Origin: CAXSBR01 sp964236495
GTDB taxonomy: Bacteria; Actinomycetota; Actinomycetes; Mycobacteriales; Jatrophihabitantaceae
Assembly (NCBI GenBank): GCA_964236495.1
Contig: CAXSBR010000010.1
Span: 50,656 to 114,655, forward strand
Direction of reading: 5' to 3'
Length of the DNA: 64,000 nt
The position numbers and the translations under genes were made by a program. Positions within the stretch are counted from its first letter, which is position 1. Each line of letters begins with the position of its first letter. The notes below the pieces were generated by a model. That model had not been told where the DNA came from, did not search any database, and was given only the letters and a program-made list of their open reading frames with translations. Positions 8,380 to 18,185 of this stretch are shown in pieces.

Positions 8380-9258
8380 TCAGCGCAAAAGCGGTGCCAC
8401 CTGCTCACCGACGAAGCGCACGAACGCCGCCGGATCGGGCTCATCCAGCGTTGGCTGCAGCACGACGGTGTCCGCGCCGGCGTCCACCCAGCGTGCGATC
8501 TGGCCTGCGATCTCGTCGGCGTCACCGCTGACGCTGCGGTCCTGCGCGGCGAACTTCCAGCGCTCGGCTTCCCGCTCGATGCGCTGGGCGGCGTCCTCGC
8601 CGGTTGCGGCGACGAGATAGACGACGACCTCGTGCGGGTCGGTTCGACCGGCCGCGGCTCGGGCGTCGTCAATGGCCGCGCGGGCCGCGCGGACATCGTC
8701 GGCGGAGGTGCCACCGGTCAAGATGGTTCCGTCTGCCACCGCGCCGGCAAGTTCCAGCGTGCGCGGCTTGACCGCGCCGACGTAGACGGGCGGAGCGGCT
8801 GCCGGTGGCCAATCGAGCGCGACGTCGGTCAGGGTCACGTAGCGTCCGGCCACGGTGACGGTGTCCCCGCGCAACAAGGCGCGCAGGGCGACGACGTACT
8901 CGCGCAGCAGCGTCATCGGCGAGTCGGCGCGCACACCGATCTGCTGCATCCAGTCCTGCACTCCGTGCCCCACGCCGGGCAGGATGCGCCCTGGGAACAG
9001 CCGGTCCAGCGTCGCCACTTCCATCGCCGTCAGCGCGACGTTGCGTAGCGGCGCCGGCATCAACCCGATGCCCAGCTTCAGGCGCTGTGTCCAGGCCAGC
9101 GCCGCGGACGCCGCTGCGATCCCGCTGTAGAGAAAGCAGTCCTCCCACAGCCAGAGCTGATCGAGGCCACTGTCGTCGGCAGCCTGCGCCACCGACTGCA
9201 GCTGCTGTGGAGGTAGTTGAGGCAGGTACACCGCACCGAGAGTTGTCACGCCTGACAT
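8380..9258 (-). CDS. LLM-class (luciferase-like) flavin/F420-dependent oxidoreductase
   Basis: A 292-residue member of the bacterial luciferase-like superfamily, with a TIM-barrel fold. The segments LGIGLMPAPLRNVALTAMEV, FPGRILPGVGHG and PPVYVGAVKPRTLELAG are characteristic. Actinobacterial members commonly use coenzyme F420, so that cofactor is likely but not proven. The substrate is unknown. The start is ATG at 9258. It runs on the same strand as, and 48 bases downstream of, ogt and may be read through from the repair operon. Confidence 0.88.
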   Translation of the reverse strand: MSGVTTLGAVYLPQLPPQQLQSVAQAADDSGLDQLWLWEDCFLYSGIAAASAALAWTQRLKLGIGLMPAPLRNVALTAMEVATLDRLFPGRILPGVGHGVQDWMQQIGVRADSPMTLLREYVVALRALLRGDTVTVAGRYVTLTDVALDWPPAAAPPVYVGAVKPRTLELAGAVADGTILTGGTSADDVRAARAAIDDARAAAGRTDPHEVVVYLVAATGEDAAQRIEREAERWKFAAQDRSVSGDADEIAGQIARWVDAGADTVVLQPTLDEPDPAAFVRFVGEQVAPLLR

Positions 9259-9306
9259 CCTCGCATCGCGTGTGTCTGTAGGTCGGCGGCCCGGTCGGCT
9301 CGACAG

Positions 9307-9816
9307 CTATGCGCTGGCGTCTTGCTCAGACCCACCGCTGACGTGGCGCAGTTCGTGCTCGAGCAGCCATCGCTTGGCGGTCATGCCGCCGGCGTATCCG
9401 GTGAGGGTGCCATTGGCGCCCACGACACGGTGGCAGGGCACCAATATCGAGATTGGATTGCGCCCGTTCGCTCCGCCGACTGCGCGCATCGCGGTGGGGG
9501 AGTCGATCGACGAGGCGATCCAGCCGTAGGTCACCGTGCTGCCATAGTCCACCGTGCGCAGGGCCTGCCAAACCCGCTGCTGGAATGCAGTGCCCACTGG
9601 CCGCAGCACGACGTCGAAGTCGTGGCGGTCACCGGCGAAGTACTGCTCGAGCTGAGTGCGGACACCGTCGAGCTCGCGGTCGGCGCGGCCACGCTCGGTC
9701 GCGGGCCGGCGCACGTTGCCATCGGTCCACAGGCCGGTGATCTGCGGGCCGTCCGCGGCGGCATCGGCGGTCACGAGCAGCTCGCCGATGGGTGAGTCGA
9801 GCACGGTGTAGATCAT
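9307..9816 (-). CDS. ogt: Methylated-DNA--protein-cysteine methyltransferase
   Basis: A suicide repair enzyme that takes the methyl group from O6-methylguanine (EC 2.1.1.63). The 169-residue protein has the active-site motif PCHRV with Cys128, the preceding GRNPISILV and the helix-turn-helix segment VWQALRTVDYGSTVTYGWIA. Its ATG overlaps the ada-alkA stop (TCAT on the plus strand, 9813-9816), so the two are translationally coupled in one alkylation-repair operon. Confidence 0.95.
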   Translation of the reverse strand: MIYTVLDSPIGELLVTADAAADGPQITGLWTDGNVRRPATERGRADRELDGVRTQLEQYFAGDRHDFDVVLRPVGTAFQQRVWQALRTVDYGSTVTYGWIASSIDSPTAMRAVGGANGRNPISILVPCHRVVGANGTLTGYAGGMTAKRWLLEHELRHVSGGSEQDASA

Positions 9817-11309
9817 GCGGTACCTCCTGCGCTAGTGGCTGACGACGGATGCGTGGCGGGCAGCGCGTCCAGCGCCACCGCCCACAGGTGCTGGGTGACG
9901 TAACTGCGCCAGGGTGCCCACCGCTGGCTCTGCGTCAGGTCGATCGCGTGCTGGGTGGCTACCCGACGCACGGCCAAGTCGCTGGACAGCAGTATGTCGG
10001 GATCGCCGAGTGCCCGCATCGCGATGTAGTCCGCCGTCCACGGCCCGATCCCGGGCAACGCCATCAGCCCGGCTCGCGTCTCGACGCGATCCGCACCGGC
10101 GTCGACCGTCACCTCGCCCGCGGCGAGGGCCTGCGCGAGGCGCACGACGGTACGGCCACGGGCGCGCGGCATCGGCAGCGTCGCCGGATCGACCTCTGCC
10201 AACCGTTGTACCGACGGAAAGACCCAACTCGGGTCGTCGGCGAACTGCTGGGTGCCGTACTGCGCGACGATGCGCGCAGCGACCGCCCGGGCGCCACGCA
10301 AGCTCACCTGCTGGCCGATAACGGTGCGCACGGCGAGCTCGGCGCCGTCCACCGCACCCGGCGAGCGCAGGCCCGGGCGGGTGGCCACCAGCGGTGCCAG
10401 GTCCGCGTCCACGGCCAATGCCGCGTCGACGGAAATGGGGTCGGCGTCGAGGTCCAACATCCGCCGTACCCGCGTCACTGCCGCGGCCAGATCGCGATGA
10501 TCGGTCAGCTCCACTCGCGCCCGCACCCACCCCGGCTCGCCCGGCGACAGCGCAACCCGTCCCGGCGCATGCGGCAGTGCCAACGTCTGCGTGAGCACCG
10601 GCGACAGTGCGTCGTCGTCGAAACGCTCGATCCCGGCGACGGCGTGCAGACCGTGCCAGCGCAGCAGCCCGACGACGTCGAGCGGCTCGCGGTAGGCCAG
10701 TCGCAACTCCAGCGCTCCGGCGGTTACCGAGCCAGGTGCAGTGCGACCTGCACGCAGCTGCAGCGGTGACGACGCGAACACCTCGCGGATGGTGTCGTTG
10801 AACTGCCGAATGCTGGCAAATCCCGCCGCGAACGCGACCTGCGCTGCGGGTAGCGCAGTGGTCTCCAGCAAGACGCGCGCCGTGCGCGCCCGTTGCGCAC
10901 GCGCCAGTGCCAGCGGGCCGGCGCCGACCTCTGCGGTAAGGCTGCGATGCAACTGGCGCACCGAGTAGCCCAGTCTGCGAGCCAGGCCGTCCACCCCGTC
11001 GCGGTCGACGACGCCGTCGGCGATCAGCCGCAGCGCCCGTCCCGTCAGATCGGCGCGCACGTCCCAGTCCGGCGAGCCGGGTGAAGCGTCGGGGCGGCAC
11101 CGTTTGCAGGCGCGGAAACCGTGCCGTTGGGCCCCGGCCGCGGTGGGAAAGAACCGGACGTTGTGCCGGCCCGGCGTGCGAGCTGGGCAGGACGGACGGC
11201 AGTAGATGCCGGTGGAGGTGACCGCGGTGAAAAACCAGCCGTCGAAGCGACGGTCCCGGCCGGCGACGGCGCGGTAACAGGTGTCTTCGGCGGGCATCAC
11301 CCCACCCAT
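9813..11309 (-). CDS. Ada regulatory domain - AraC HTH - AlkA DNA glycosylase fusion
   Basis: A multidomain repair and regulator protein of about 498 residues. Residues 10-80 are the Ada zinc/methyl-phosphotriester domain (YCRPSC ... CKRC cysteines); about 95-185 an AraC helix-turn-helix; about 195-300 the AlkA N-terminal domain; the C-terminal third is an HhH-GPD glycosylase with LPGIGPWTADYIAMRALGDPD. It should sense methyl-phosphotriesters, activate its own operon and excise 3-methyladenine. The start at 11309 is chosen for a GGGAG site 7 bases away; 11297 is the alternative. Ogt, the usual third Ada activity, is the next gene, coupled by a 4-base overlap. Confidence 0.93.
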   Translation of the reverse strand: MGGVMPAEDTCYRAVAGRDRRFDGWFFTAVTSTGIYCRPSCPARTPGRHNVRFFPTAAGAQRHGFRACKRCRPDASPGSPDWDVRADLTGRALRLIADGVVDRDGVDGLARRLGYSVRQLHRSLTAEVGAGPLALARAQRARTARVLLETTALPAAQVAFAAGFASIRQFNDTIREVFASSPLQLRAGRTAPGSVTAGALELRLAYREPLDVVGLLRWHGLHAVAGIERFDDDALSPVLTQTLALPHAPGRVALSPGEPGWVRARVELTDHRDLAAAVTRVRRMLDLDADPISVDAALAVDADLAPLVATRPGLRSPGAVDGAELAVRTVIGQQVSLRGARAVAARIVAQYGTQQFADDPSWVFPSVQRLAEVDPATLPMPRARGRTVVRLAQALAAGEVTVDAGADRVETRAGLMALPGIGPWTADYIAMRALGDPDILLSSDLAVRRVATQHAIDLTQSQRWAPWRSYVTQHLWAVALDALPATHPSSATSAGGTA

Positions 11310-11388
11310 TCTGCCGCTCCCTGCGCTCGCGCACTGGCGGTTTTCGGACGTCACCATCAAGCGACGGGGCGTGCAGCCCGGGACGCGC

Positions 11389-14349
11389 TCAGCCGGTGTT
11401 GCGCAGCCCGGCGGCGACACCGTTCATGGTCAGCAACAGGGCCCGGCGGATCTCGTCGTTCTCGTCACCCGCTCGGATCCGGGCCAGTAGATCGACTTGC
11501 AGGTACGAGATCGGATCGAGGTACTGGTCGCGCACGCCCAGCGTGCGTTGCAAGCCGGGCTGAAGATCGAGCAGCTGCTGCTCACCGGTTACTCGGAGCA
11601 GCTCGGCGATGGTGATCGCGTGCTCGTCGCGGATGACGTCGAACAGGTGCTGCAACGGCTCGGGCACCAACGTAGACACGTAGTACCCGGCGATGTCGAG
11701 ATCGGTCTTGGCCATCGTCATCTCGACGTTGGACAGGAACGTGTCGAAGAAGTGCCAGTGCTGGTACATGTCGCTCAACGTGTCGCCGTAACCGGCCTTG
11801 CGGGCCGCGGCCAGGCCCGCACCGACGCCGAACCAGCCCGGCACGATCTGGCGCGACTGCGTCCAGCCGAACACCCACGGAATCGCGCGCAGCCCCTCGA
11901 TGCCACCACCGGTGGACGGCCGCCGGGACGGCCGGGAGCCGATGTTGAGCGATCCGAGCTGTTCCACCGGAGTGGAGGCCAAGAAGTAGGCAGCGAGGTC
12001 GGGATCGTCGATCAGTGAGCGGTACTTGGCGAAGGCGGCGTCGCTGACGATCTCCATGCAGGCATCCCAGCTGGCCAGCTGCGAACTACCCACCCTCGGG
12101 CTGCGGTGCAATGTGGACGCGCGCAGCACCGCGGCCATCGTCAGCTCGAGATTCTCCCGCGCCAACTCGGGCAGGGCGTACTTGTCGCTGATCACCTCGC
12201 CCTGCTCGGTGAACTTGATCTCCCCGTCCAGGACGCCGTAAGGCTGCGCCAGGATCGAGTCATAGGTGGGGCCGCCACCTCGCCCGACCGTGCCGCCGCG
12301 ACCGTGGAACAGGCGCAGGCGCACGCCGTGACGCGCCGCGACGTCGCGCAGGGTGCGCTGGGCCTTATGGATCTCCCACTGCGAGGTGCTGATCCCGGCT
12401 TCCTTGTTGGAGTCGGAGTACCCCAGCATCACCTCCTGCACGTCCCCGCGCAGCCGCACGATCAGCCGATACGAAGGATCGGAAAGCAGCTCGTCGACGA
12501 CCTCGCCGGCGCGCCTGAGCTCCTCCACCGTCTCCAGCAGCGGCACGAAGTCGATGCGCGCGCGGCCGCCGGCGCGCAGGTCGATCAGCCCGACCTCGCG
12601 GGCCAGCACCGCAGCGGCGAGGATGTCATCCGCGCCCTTGGTCATCGACACGATGTAGGTCTCGATGACGTCCTCGCCGTAGGTGTCCAGGGCGTCGCGG
12701 ATCGCGGTGAACACCGAGTAGGTCTTGGTGCCGTCGGCATCCAACGACGGCGGGGTCGGGGCGAGTGGACGGCGCGAGGTCAGCTCCCTGCCGAGCAGCC
12801 CGAGGCGGGTGTCGCGGGGCAGGTCGGCGTAGAGCCACTGCTGCTCACCGAGCCGATCGACGAGCTGACCTACGGCATGGTGGTGGGCGTCGGCGTGTTC
12901 GCGGATGTCCATCGTGGCAAGGTGCAGCCCGCTGGCGGCGACGGTGCGGATGGCGCGGGCTACCACGCCGTCGGCGGCGAGCTCGGCGCTGTGGGACCGC
13001 AACGAGTCCGCGAGCAGCGCGAGCTCGTCCAACAGCTCGCGGTGGCCGAGGTAGTCGCGACCCGGCACATGGGCGGAGCCGCTCTGAATGCGGCGCCCGG
13101 TGTTACCCACCTTGAGCTTCATGCACGAGAGCTTGAGTCGGTAGGGCTCGTCGGCGTTGATCTGGCGCACCCGCTCGGACAGCTCGGGCAGCGCGTCCAG
13201 GTCCGCGGCCAGGGAAGCCTTCAGCTCCTCGGAGGCGTCGACGACCAACGTCGAGGCCGACAGCGCATCGACCAGGACGTCCAGTACGCCCTGGACCAGA
13301 CGGCTCGCCTCGACGAACTGCAGCCGCAGCACGTCGCTGGTGATCTGTGCGGTGACGTTGGGGTTGCCGTCGCGATCGCCGCCGATCCAGGTGCCGAAGC
13401 TCAACGGCCGAATCCGCGCAGGCAGTACTGCATCGCGAGCGCGCGCGTCGTCGGACAGGTCGGTGAGCAGATCGGGCAGTGTGTCGCGCACGTTGGACGC
13501 CAGGTAGTACAGCGCATTGCGGGCCTCGTCGATGGGTGTGGGCCGGTGTCCGCGCAGCTCGTCGGTCTGCCAGATCAGGTCGACCAGCTCGGCCAGCCGC
13601 CGGTCCTGCCGCTCGCGGTGCGCCGAGCCGGCCGCACTGGGTACCGACAGCACCTGCGCCACGGCGCGCAACTTGCTCAAGATGGTGCGGCGGCTGGCCT
13701 CGGTGGGGTGTGCGGTGAAGACGGGCCGGACCTCGAGTGCCTCGATCGCCTTGATCAAGGCCTTGGGGCCGCCGTCGGCGACGACCTCGCGCACCGCGCT
13801 GGCCAACCAGCCGTCCTCGGCGGAGCGCTCGCGCAGGCTGCGCACCCGGTCCACCTGCTCGGCGACGTTGGCCAGGTAGAAGTAGGCCGAGAACGCGCGC
13901 ACGAGGGAGATCGCACGGTCGAGCGGGCTGTCGGCGAGCAGGCGACGGAGCTCGGCTCGCGCCTTATCGGCGTTGACCGCACTGTCCGTACCGGCCCCAT
14001 CGGCGTCGGCGTTGTCCGCACTGTCCCCATCGGCGTCGGCACTGCCGGCACTGGAGTTGTCGACTGTGCCCTTGGCGCCGCTGGCGTGGTCGCCGTCGGC
14101 GGCTTTGCTCTGCTTGGCCAGCGCCCGAACCTGCTCCACCTGGTCGAGCAGGTCCGCGCCGTGCTGTCGGACCAGGCTGTCGCCGAGCAAACTGCCCACT
14201 CTGCGTACGTCGGCGCGCAGCTCGGACTCCTGTCCGCGTGAAGGGGCGGAAGAGCCTGAAGCGTCGGTCGGATCCGAGCCGGTGGATGCAGCAACGATGG
14301 ACGAACCTGAAGTGCCCTGGAACTCAATCACCGGGCAATCCTCGTCCAT
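11389..14349 (-). CDS. ppc: Phosphoenolpyruvate carboxylase
   Basis: It carboxylates PEP to oxaloacetate (EC 4.1.1.31), refilling the TCA cycle. About 986 residues. Motifs include VFTAHPTEASRR with the catalytic histidine, FHGRGGTVGRGGGPT, GYSDSNKEAGIS and the conserved C-terminal MNGVAAGLRNTG. Near residue 100-150 there is an added Asp/Ala/Gly/Ser-rich stretch (SADADGDSADNADADG) between helices that are normally continuous. The start at ATG 14349 lacks a clear ribosome site; a TTG at 14400 is possible. It lies upstream of ada-alkA on the same strand, with a gap of about 80 bp. Confidence 0.95.
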   Translation of the reverse strand: MDEDCPVIEFQGTSGSSIVAASTGSDPTDASGSSAPSRGQESELRADVRRVGSLLGDSLVRQHGADLLDQVEQVRALAKQSKAADGDHASGAKGTVDNSSAGSADADGDSADNADADGAGTDSAVNADKARAELRRLLADSPLDRAISLVRAFSAYFYLANVAEQVDRVRSLRERSAEDGWLASAVREVVADGGPKALIKAIEALEVRPVFTAHPTEASRRTILSKLRAVAQVLSVPSAAGSAHRERQDRRLAELVDLIWQTDELRGHRPTPIDEARNALYYLASNVRDTLPDLLTDLSDDARARDAVLPARIRPLSFGTWIGGDRDGNPNVTAQITSDVLRLQFVEASRLVQGVLDVLVDALSASTLVVDASEELKASLAADLDALPELSERVRQINADEPYRLKLSCMKLKVGNTGRRIQSGSAHVPGRDYLGHRELLDELALLADSLRSHSAELAADGVVARAIRTVAASGLHLATMDIREHADAHHHAVGQLVDRLGEQQWLYADLPRDTRLGLLGRELTSRRPLAPTPPSLDADGTKTYSVFTAIRDALDTYGEDVIETYIVSMTKGADDILAAAVLAREVGLIDLRAGGRARIDFVPLLETVEELRRAGEVVDELLSDPSYRLIVRLRGDVQEVMLGYSDSNKEAGISTSQWEIHKAQRTLRDVAARHGVRLRLFHGRGGTVGRGGGPTYDSILAQPYGVLDGEIKFTEQGEVISDKYALPELARENLELTMAAVLRASTLHRSPRVGSSQLASWDACMEIVSDAAFAKYRSLIDDPDLAAYFLASTPVEQLGSLNIGSRPSRRPSTGGGIEGLRAIPWVFGWTQSRQIVPGWFGVGAGLAAARKAGYGDTLSDMYQHWHFFDTFLSNVEMTMAKTDLDIAGYYVSTLVPEPLQHLFDVIRDEHAITIAELLRVTGEQQLLDLQPGLQRTLGVRDQYLDPISYLQVDLLARIRAGDENDEIRRALLLTMNGVAAGLRNTG

Positions 14350-14523
14350 CGATATTGCGGGCTGATGTCGCCCCCGAGCGGGGCGGTCAGCTACTCGCAA
14401 TCCGGGTAAGGAAAGATCATTCCAAAGGCTATCGCCGGCGGTACATGTGGGGTTAACCTCCGCTTCAGCGAAGGTTCAGGAGGAAGCGAAGGAAGGGCTG
14501 ACTACGCAAGTTGCGACTTCAGC

Positions 14524-14552
14524 TTGCTATGTCCGATTTCGACCCCCATACT
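14524..14552 (+). promoter_or_regulatory. Candidate promoter for the sugar-transferase gene
   Basis: TTGCTA (14524-14529) and CATACT (14547-14552) are separated by 17 bases, close to a sigma-70/SigA consensus, about 96 bases before the start at 14649. The rest of the roughly 300-base gap between ppc and this gene shows no ORF I would call. Confidence 0.45.
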
Positions 14553-14648
14553 TAATCAGCGTCTTGATCTTGAACTGAAGGCGTACGGGGAACGGGGATC
14601 GTCGATAGAAGCTGCCTGCGGGCGGTTCGGTCGGCAAACGGGGGATCA

Positions 14649-16286
14649 ATGGACGGCGTCGTCATTGAGCCGGATTCTGCCACTTTGGTGGCGGACTCTG
14701 CGCGGCTGGGCTCTGTCGAGCCTGCACCGCTGGACCAGGGCGAGCACGTGGGGCTCGAACTAGAGCCAGTCTCCAGCGAGTCGGCGACCTCCTCGCATTC
14801 GCTGGGCGCTGTACGGACTCGGCCATCACGCGGGCCGGTGCGTGCCGACGCTGCGGTTCGAGGCAACGCGTGGATCCAGCCCTACCTGCGGCGTCTGGTC
14901 ACGGCCGATCTGGTCGCTGCGCTTCTCGCCGCTCTGACGGCGTTCGTGGTGCGCCTTCCTGACGGTGCCGGCGGTTCACAGTTCAGCCGGAACTACCTTC
15001 CAGCGGCATTGCTGCTGCCACTGTTCTGGGTCGCGGCGCTGGTTGCGGCCGACGCCTACGACAAGCGGATCTTCAGCCTGGGCCCGGACGAGTTCCAGCG
15101 CACGGGACGTGCGTTCGTTCTGCTGATGGCCTTGGTGGGCTTCGGCTCGTATGCACTGCGGGCCGGCGTCGCCCGCGGTTTCGTTGTCATCGCGTTGCCA
15201 CTGGCGGCACTGCTGTCCCTGCTGGCCCGGTTCCTGCTTCGCAAGCGGCTACACCGAGCGCGCACGAAGGGCACGGTCCGCACCTCGGTCGTGGCAGTCG
15301 GCGACGCCGAGTCGGTGATCGAGTTGGTGCAGGGAATCCACCGCGAGGCGTACATGGGCATGCACGTCGTCGGTGCATGCATTCCCCGCGACGAACTGGC
15401 CGACGCCGACGTTCTCACGCGGCTCAGCAATGCTGGTATCGCCTCGCTCGGTGATCTGGACTCCGTGGTCACCGCTGTCCAACGCGCGAAGGCCGACACG
15501 GTGGCTGTTGCCTGCTCGCCGGCAATGTCGCCTCCGCGCTTGCGAGAATTGTCGTGGGCACTGGAACCGCTGGACGCCGACCTGATCGTCGCTCCGGGCC
15601 TGATGGAGGTGGCAGGCCCACGCCTGCACATCCGCCCTGTTGTCGGCTTACCTCTGCTGCAGATAGAGAAGCCTGAATTCACCGGCGCCAAGCGCTTGGT
15701 GAAGGGATTGGTCGACCGATCCCTCGCCGTCGTGGGCGTGGCCGTGTTGAGCCCGATACTGCTCGCGCTGTGGCTCGCGGTGCGGTGCACCAGCGCCGGC
15801 CCGGCGTTCTTCACCCAGACTCGGGTAGGCAAGGACGGCCGCGAGTTCCGGATCTGGAAGTTCCGCTCGATGTTCATCGACGCCGAACAGCGCAAAGCCG
15901 AGTTCCTTGACGCCAACGACCACGATGGCGTGCTGTTCAAGATGCGAACCGATCCGCGGGTGACGGCGGTCGGGCGTTTCATCCGTCGCTATTCCCTGGA
16001 CGAGCTGCCGCAACTGTTCAACGTGCTCAACGGGACGATGTCGCTGGTCGGACCTCGCCCGCCGCTGCCCGAGGAGGTGCAGCAGTACGCACAGCATGTG
16101 CATCGTCGGCTGCTGGTGCGTCCGGGAGTGACCGGCCTGTGGCAGGTCAGCGGTCGCAGCGACCTGTCGTGGGAAGAAACCGTGCGCCTGGACCTGCGCT
16201 ACGTCGAGAACTGGTCGTTGGGTTGGGACGCACAGATTCTTTGGAAGACCGCGGCCGCAGTTGCACACGGACACGGCGCCTACTGA
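14649..16286 (+). CDS. Exopolysaccharide polyprenyl-phosphate sugar transferase (WcaJ/CpsE-like)
   Basis: It starts glycan assembly by moving a sugar-1-phosphate from a nucleotide sugar to undecaprenyl/decaprenyl phosphate. The 545-residue protein has a hydrophilic N-terminus (1-75), four or five membrane segments (about 82-200), a CoA-binding-like domain (about 215-325) and the C-terminal bacterial sugar transferase domain (about 345-545). That last domain shows KFRSM, RRYSLDELPQLFNVLNG and SLVGPRPPLPEE. The sugar cannot be read from sequence. ATG 14649 follows GGGGGA, the same site form used at 22501. It is the first gene of the island. Confidence 0.92.
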   Translation: MDGVVIEPDSATLVADSARLGSVEPAPLDQGEHVGLELEPVSSESATSSHSLGAVRTRPSRGPVRADAAVRGNAWIQPYLRRLVTADLVAALLAALTAFVVRLPDGAGGSQFSRNYLPAALLLPLFWVAALVAADAYDKRIFSLGPDEFQRTGRAFVLLMALVGFGSYALRAGVARGFVVIALPLAALLSLLARFLLRKRLHRARTKGTVRTSVVAVGDAESVIELVQGIHREAYMGMHVVGACIPRDELADADVLTRLSNAGIASLGDLDSVVTAVQRAKADTVAVACSPAMSPPRLRELSWALEPLDADLIVAPGLMEVAGPRLHIRPVVGLPLLQIEKPEFTGAKRLVKGLVDRSLAVVGVAVLSPILLALWLAVRCTSAGPAFFTQTRVGKDGREFRIWKFRSMFIDAEQRKAEFLDANDHDGVLFKMRTDPRVTAVGRFIRRYSLDELPQLFNVLNGTMSLVGPRPPLPEEVQQYAQHVHRRLLVRPGVTGLWQVSGRSDLSWEETVRLDLRYVENWSLGWDAQILWKTAAAVAHGHGAY

Positions 16287-16422
16287 CCCACCGGCGCGTA
16301 TGCGACGCCGGCGCATGCAGACGCTCCGATGCTCGGTCTGATGCCCGCCGGTTAGGATCAGTGCGTCGATGTCGTGCTGCGCCCGCCCTGCAGCTCTCGA
16401 GCCACTGCAGAGGAGACAGGCA

Positions 16423-17271
16423 ATGGTCAGCGACTCCGACCTGGCCGGCGCACTGGCCGGTCAAGCGGGGCAGTTGCTGCTGGCCATCCGTGATCAGCGC
16501 CCACCTCGTGCATCGGTCGCCGTGGCCGCCGACATCCGCAGTGACGAGCTGATCGCGGATCTGCTTGCCAAATCCCGCCCGCACGACGCGATCCTGTCCG
16601 AAGAGGTCGCTACCAACGGAGATCGTCTGCGTTCGTCGCGGGTCTGGATCATCGATCCCCTCGACGGCACCCGGGAGTACGGCGAGCACGGCAGGAACGA
16701 CTGGGCCGTGCACGTCGCCCTCTGGCAGGACGGCGCGCTGACCGCCGGGGCCGTCGCAATTCCTGCGCGGCGTGAGGTCTGGTCCACCTCCGAGGAAGCC
16801 GCGCCAGTTAGCCGCCCGATAGCGCGCATCGCGGTCTCGCGCAGCCGACCGCCCGACTGGGCACTGGCAGTCGCAGCCGACATGGGCGCCGAGGTGGTTG
16901 CGATGGGTTCTGCCGGCGCGAAGGTCGCGGCAATTCTGCGCGGCGACGTCGATGCCTACTTGCACGACGGAGGCCAGTACGAGTGGGACTCGGCGGCTCC
17001 GGTGGCCGTCGCCCGCCACTACGGACTCGCCGCCACCAGGGCCGACGGCCGTCCGCTGCTGTACAACCAGCCCAACCCGTATCTGCCCGATCTTGTCGTC
17101 GCCCCGGTCGCTGCTATGTCGCGACTGCTGGACTCCATCGCAGCCCAGCTGAGCCCCATGCCCGCGTCGACGCTCGTAGGCGTCGACGCGGCAGGCCGGA
17201 GGCAGACCAGCAGCTCGCTGCTCCAGCTCGCTGCTCACCAGCCGACGGAGAGCGGACTTGCCGGCCGATGA
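16423..17271 (+). CDS. cysQ: 3'(2'),5'-bisphosphate nucleotidase (CysQ-like)
   Basis: An inositol-monophosphatase-fold enzyme that removes the 3'-phosphate from PAP/PAPS, recycling the by-product of sulfotransfer or sulfate reduction. The 282 residues contain the metal-binding IDPLDGTREY and WDSAAPVAVA motifs. ATG 16423 is preceded by AGAGGAGA. Its stop overlaps the cysD start by four bases (ATGA), so cysQ-cysD-cysN form one coupled operon. A related inositol-phosphatase function is the alternative, but the operon supports CysQ. Confidence 0.9.
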   Translation: MVSDSDLAGALAGQAGQLLLAIRDQRPPRASVAVAADIRSDELIADLLAKSRPHDAILSEEVATNGDRLRSSRVWIIDPLDGTREYGEHGRNDWAVHVALWQDGALTAGAVAIPARREVWSTSEEAAPVSRPIARIAVSRSRPPDWALAVAADMGAEVVAMGSAGAKVAAILRGDVDAYLHDGGQYEWDSAAPVAVARHYGLAATRADGRPLLYNQPNPYLPDLVVAPVAAMSRLLDSIAAQLSPMPASTLVGVDAAGRRQTSSSLLQLAAHQPTESGLAGR

Positions 17272-18185
17272 GCGTTCCCCGGTCGCACGACTATCGCTTG
17301 AGCCAGTTGCAGACGCTGGAATCCGAGGCAATCTTCATCATTCGCGAAGTCGTCGCCGAGCTGGAGCGCCCGGCCCTGATGTTCTCCGGCGGCAAGGATT
17401 CGGTCGTCATGCTGCGCCTGGCGCAGAAGGCGTTCGCGCCGGCTCCGATTCCGTTCCCCGTCTTGCATGTCGACACCGGCCACAACTTTCCCGAGGTGCT
17501 GCAATTTCGGGACTGGCAGGTGGCCGAGACCGGTGTCAACCTGATCGTCGCGTCAGTACCCGAGGCGATCGAACGCGGCTTGGTGCGGGAGGAGCCCAAC
17601 GGATCGCGCAACCGCATCCAGACGCCCGTGCTGCTCGACGCCATCGACAAGCACGGTTTCACCGCCCTGTTCGGTGGTGCCCGCCGGGACGAGGAGAAGG
17701 CACGTGCGAAGGAACGAATCTTCTCCTTCCGCGACGAGTTCGGCCAGTGGGATCCCAAGAATCAGCGCCCGGAGTTGTGGAGCCTGTTCAACGGACGCAT
17801 CAACCTGGGCGAGAGCATCCGGGTGTTCCCGCTGTCGAACTGGACCGAGCTCGACATCTGGGGCTATATCGCCGCCGAGGATCTCGAGCTGCCCAGCATC
17901 TACTACGCCTCCGAGCGCGAGGTGTTCGAGCGCAACGGCATGCTGATGGCTGTCAACGAGTTCTGCCAGCCCCGTCCCGACGAGCAGACGTTCGTCACCC
18001 GGGTTCGCTATCGCACCGTCGGCGACGCCACCCTTACTGCCGCCGTCCGCTCCGAGGCCGACACTCCGGACAAGGTCGTCGCCGAGGTGGCCGGAACTCG
18101 GCTGACCGAACGCGGTGCCACCCGCGGCGACGACCGCGTCAGCGAGGCAGCCATGGAGGACCGTAAGAAGGAGGGCTACTTCTGA
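17268..18185 (+). CDS. cysD: Sulfate adenylyltransferase subunit 2
   Basis: The catalytic subunit of ATP sulfurylase (EC 2.7.7.4), making adenylyl sulfate from ATP and sulfate. 305 residues with the PP-loop SGGKDS at 40-45, HVDTGHNFPEVLQFRDW, GGARRDEEKARAKERIFSFR and the C-terminal EDRKKEGYF, all typical of CysD. Its start overlaps cysQ by four bases and its stop overlaps the cysN start by one (TGATG). It works as a heterodimer with CysN. Confidence 0.96.
   Translation: MSVPRSHDYRLSQLQTLESEAIFIIREVVAELERPALMFSGGKDSVVMLRLAQKAFAPAPIPFPVLHVDTGHNFPEVLQFRDWQVAETGVNLIVASVPEAIERGLVREEPNGSRNRIQTPVLLDAIDKHGFTALFGGARRDEEKARAKERIFSFRDEFGQWDPKNQRPELWSLFNGRINLGESIRVFPLSNWTELDIWGYIAAEDLELPSIYYASEREVFERNGMLMAVNEFCQPRPDEQTFVTRVRYRTVGDATLTAAVRSEADTPDKVVAEVAGTRLTERGATRGDDRVSEAAMEDRKKEGYF

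Noticed and set aside
12106..14241. 711-codon open frame antisense to PEP carboxylase
   Set aside because: The opposite strand carries all PEP carboxylase motifs. Long antisense frames are expected in very GC-rich genes, and this one has no recognisable domain.
14350..14400. Longer PEP carboxylase N-terminus from TTG 14400
   Set aside because: Possible, but the added residues are Arg-rich and unlike the family; neither start has a good ribosome site, so the first ATG was kept.
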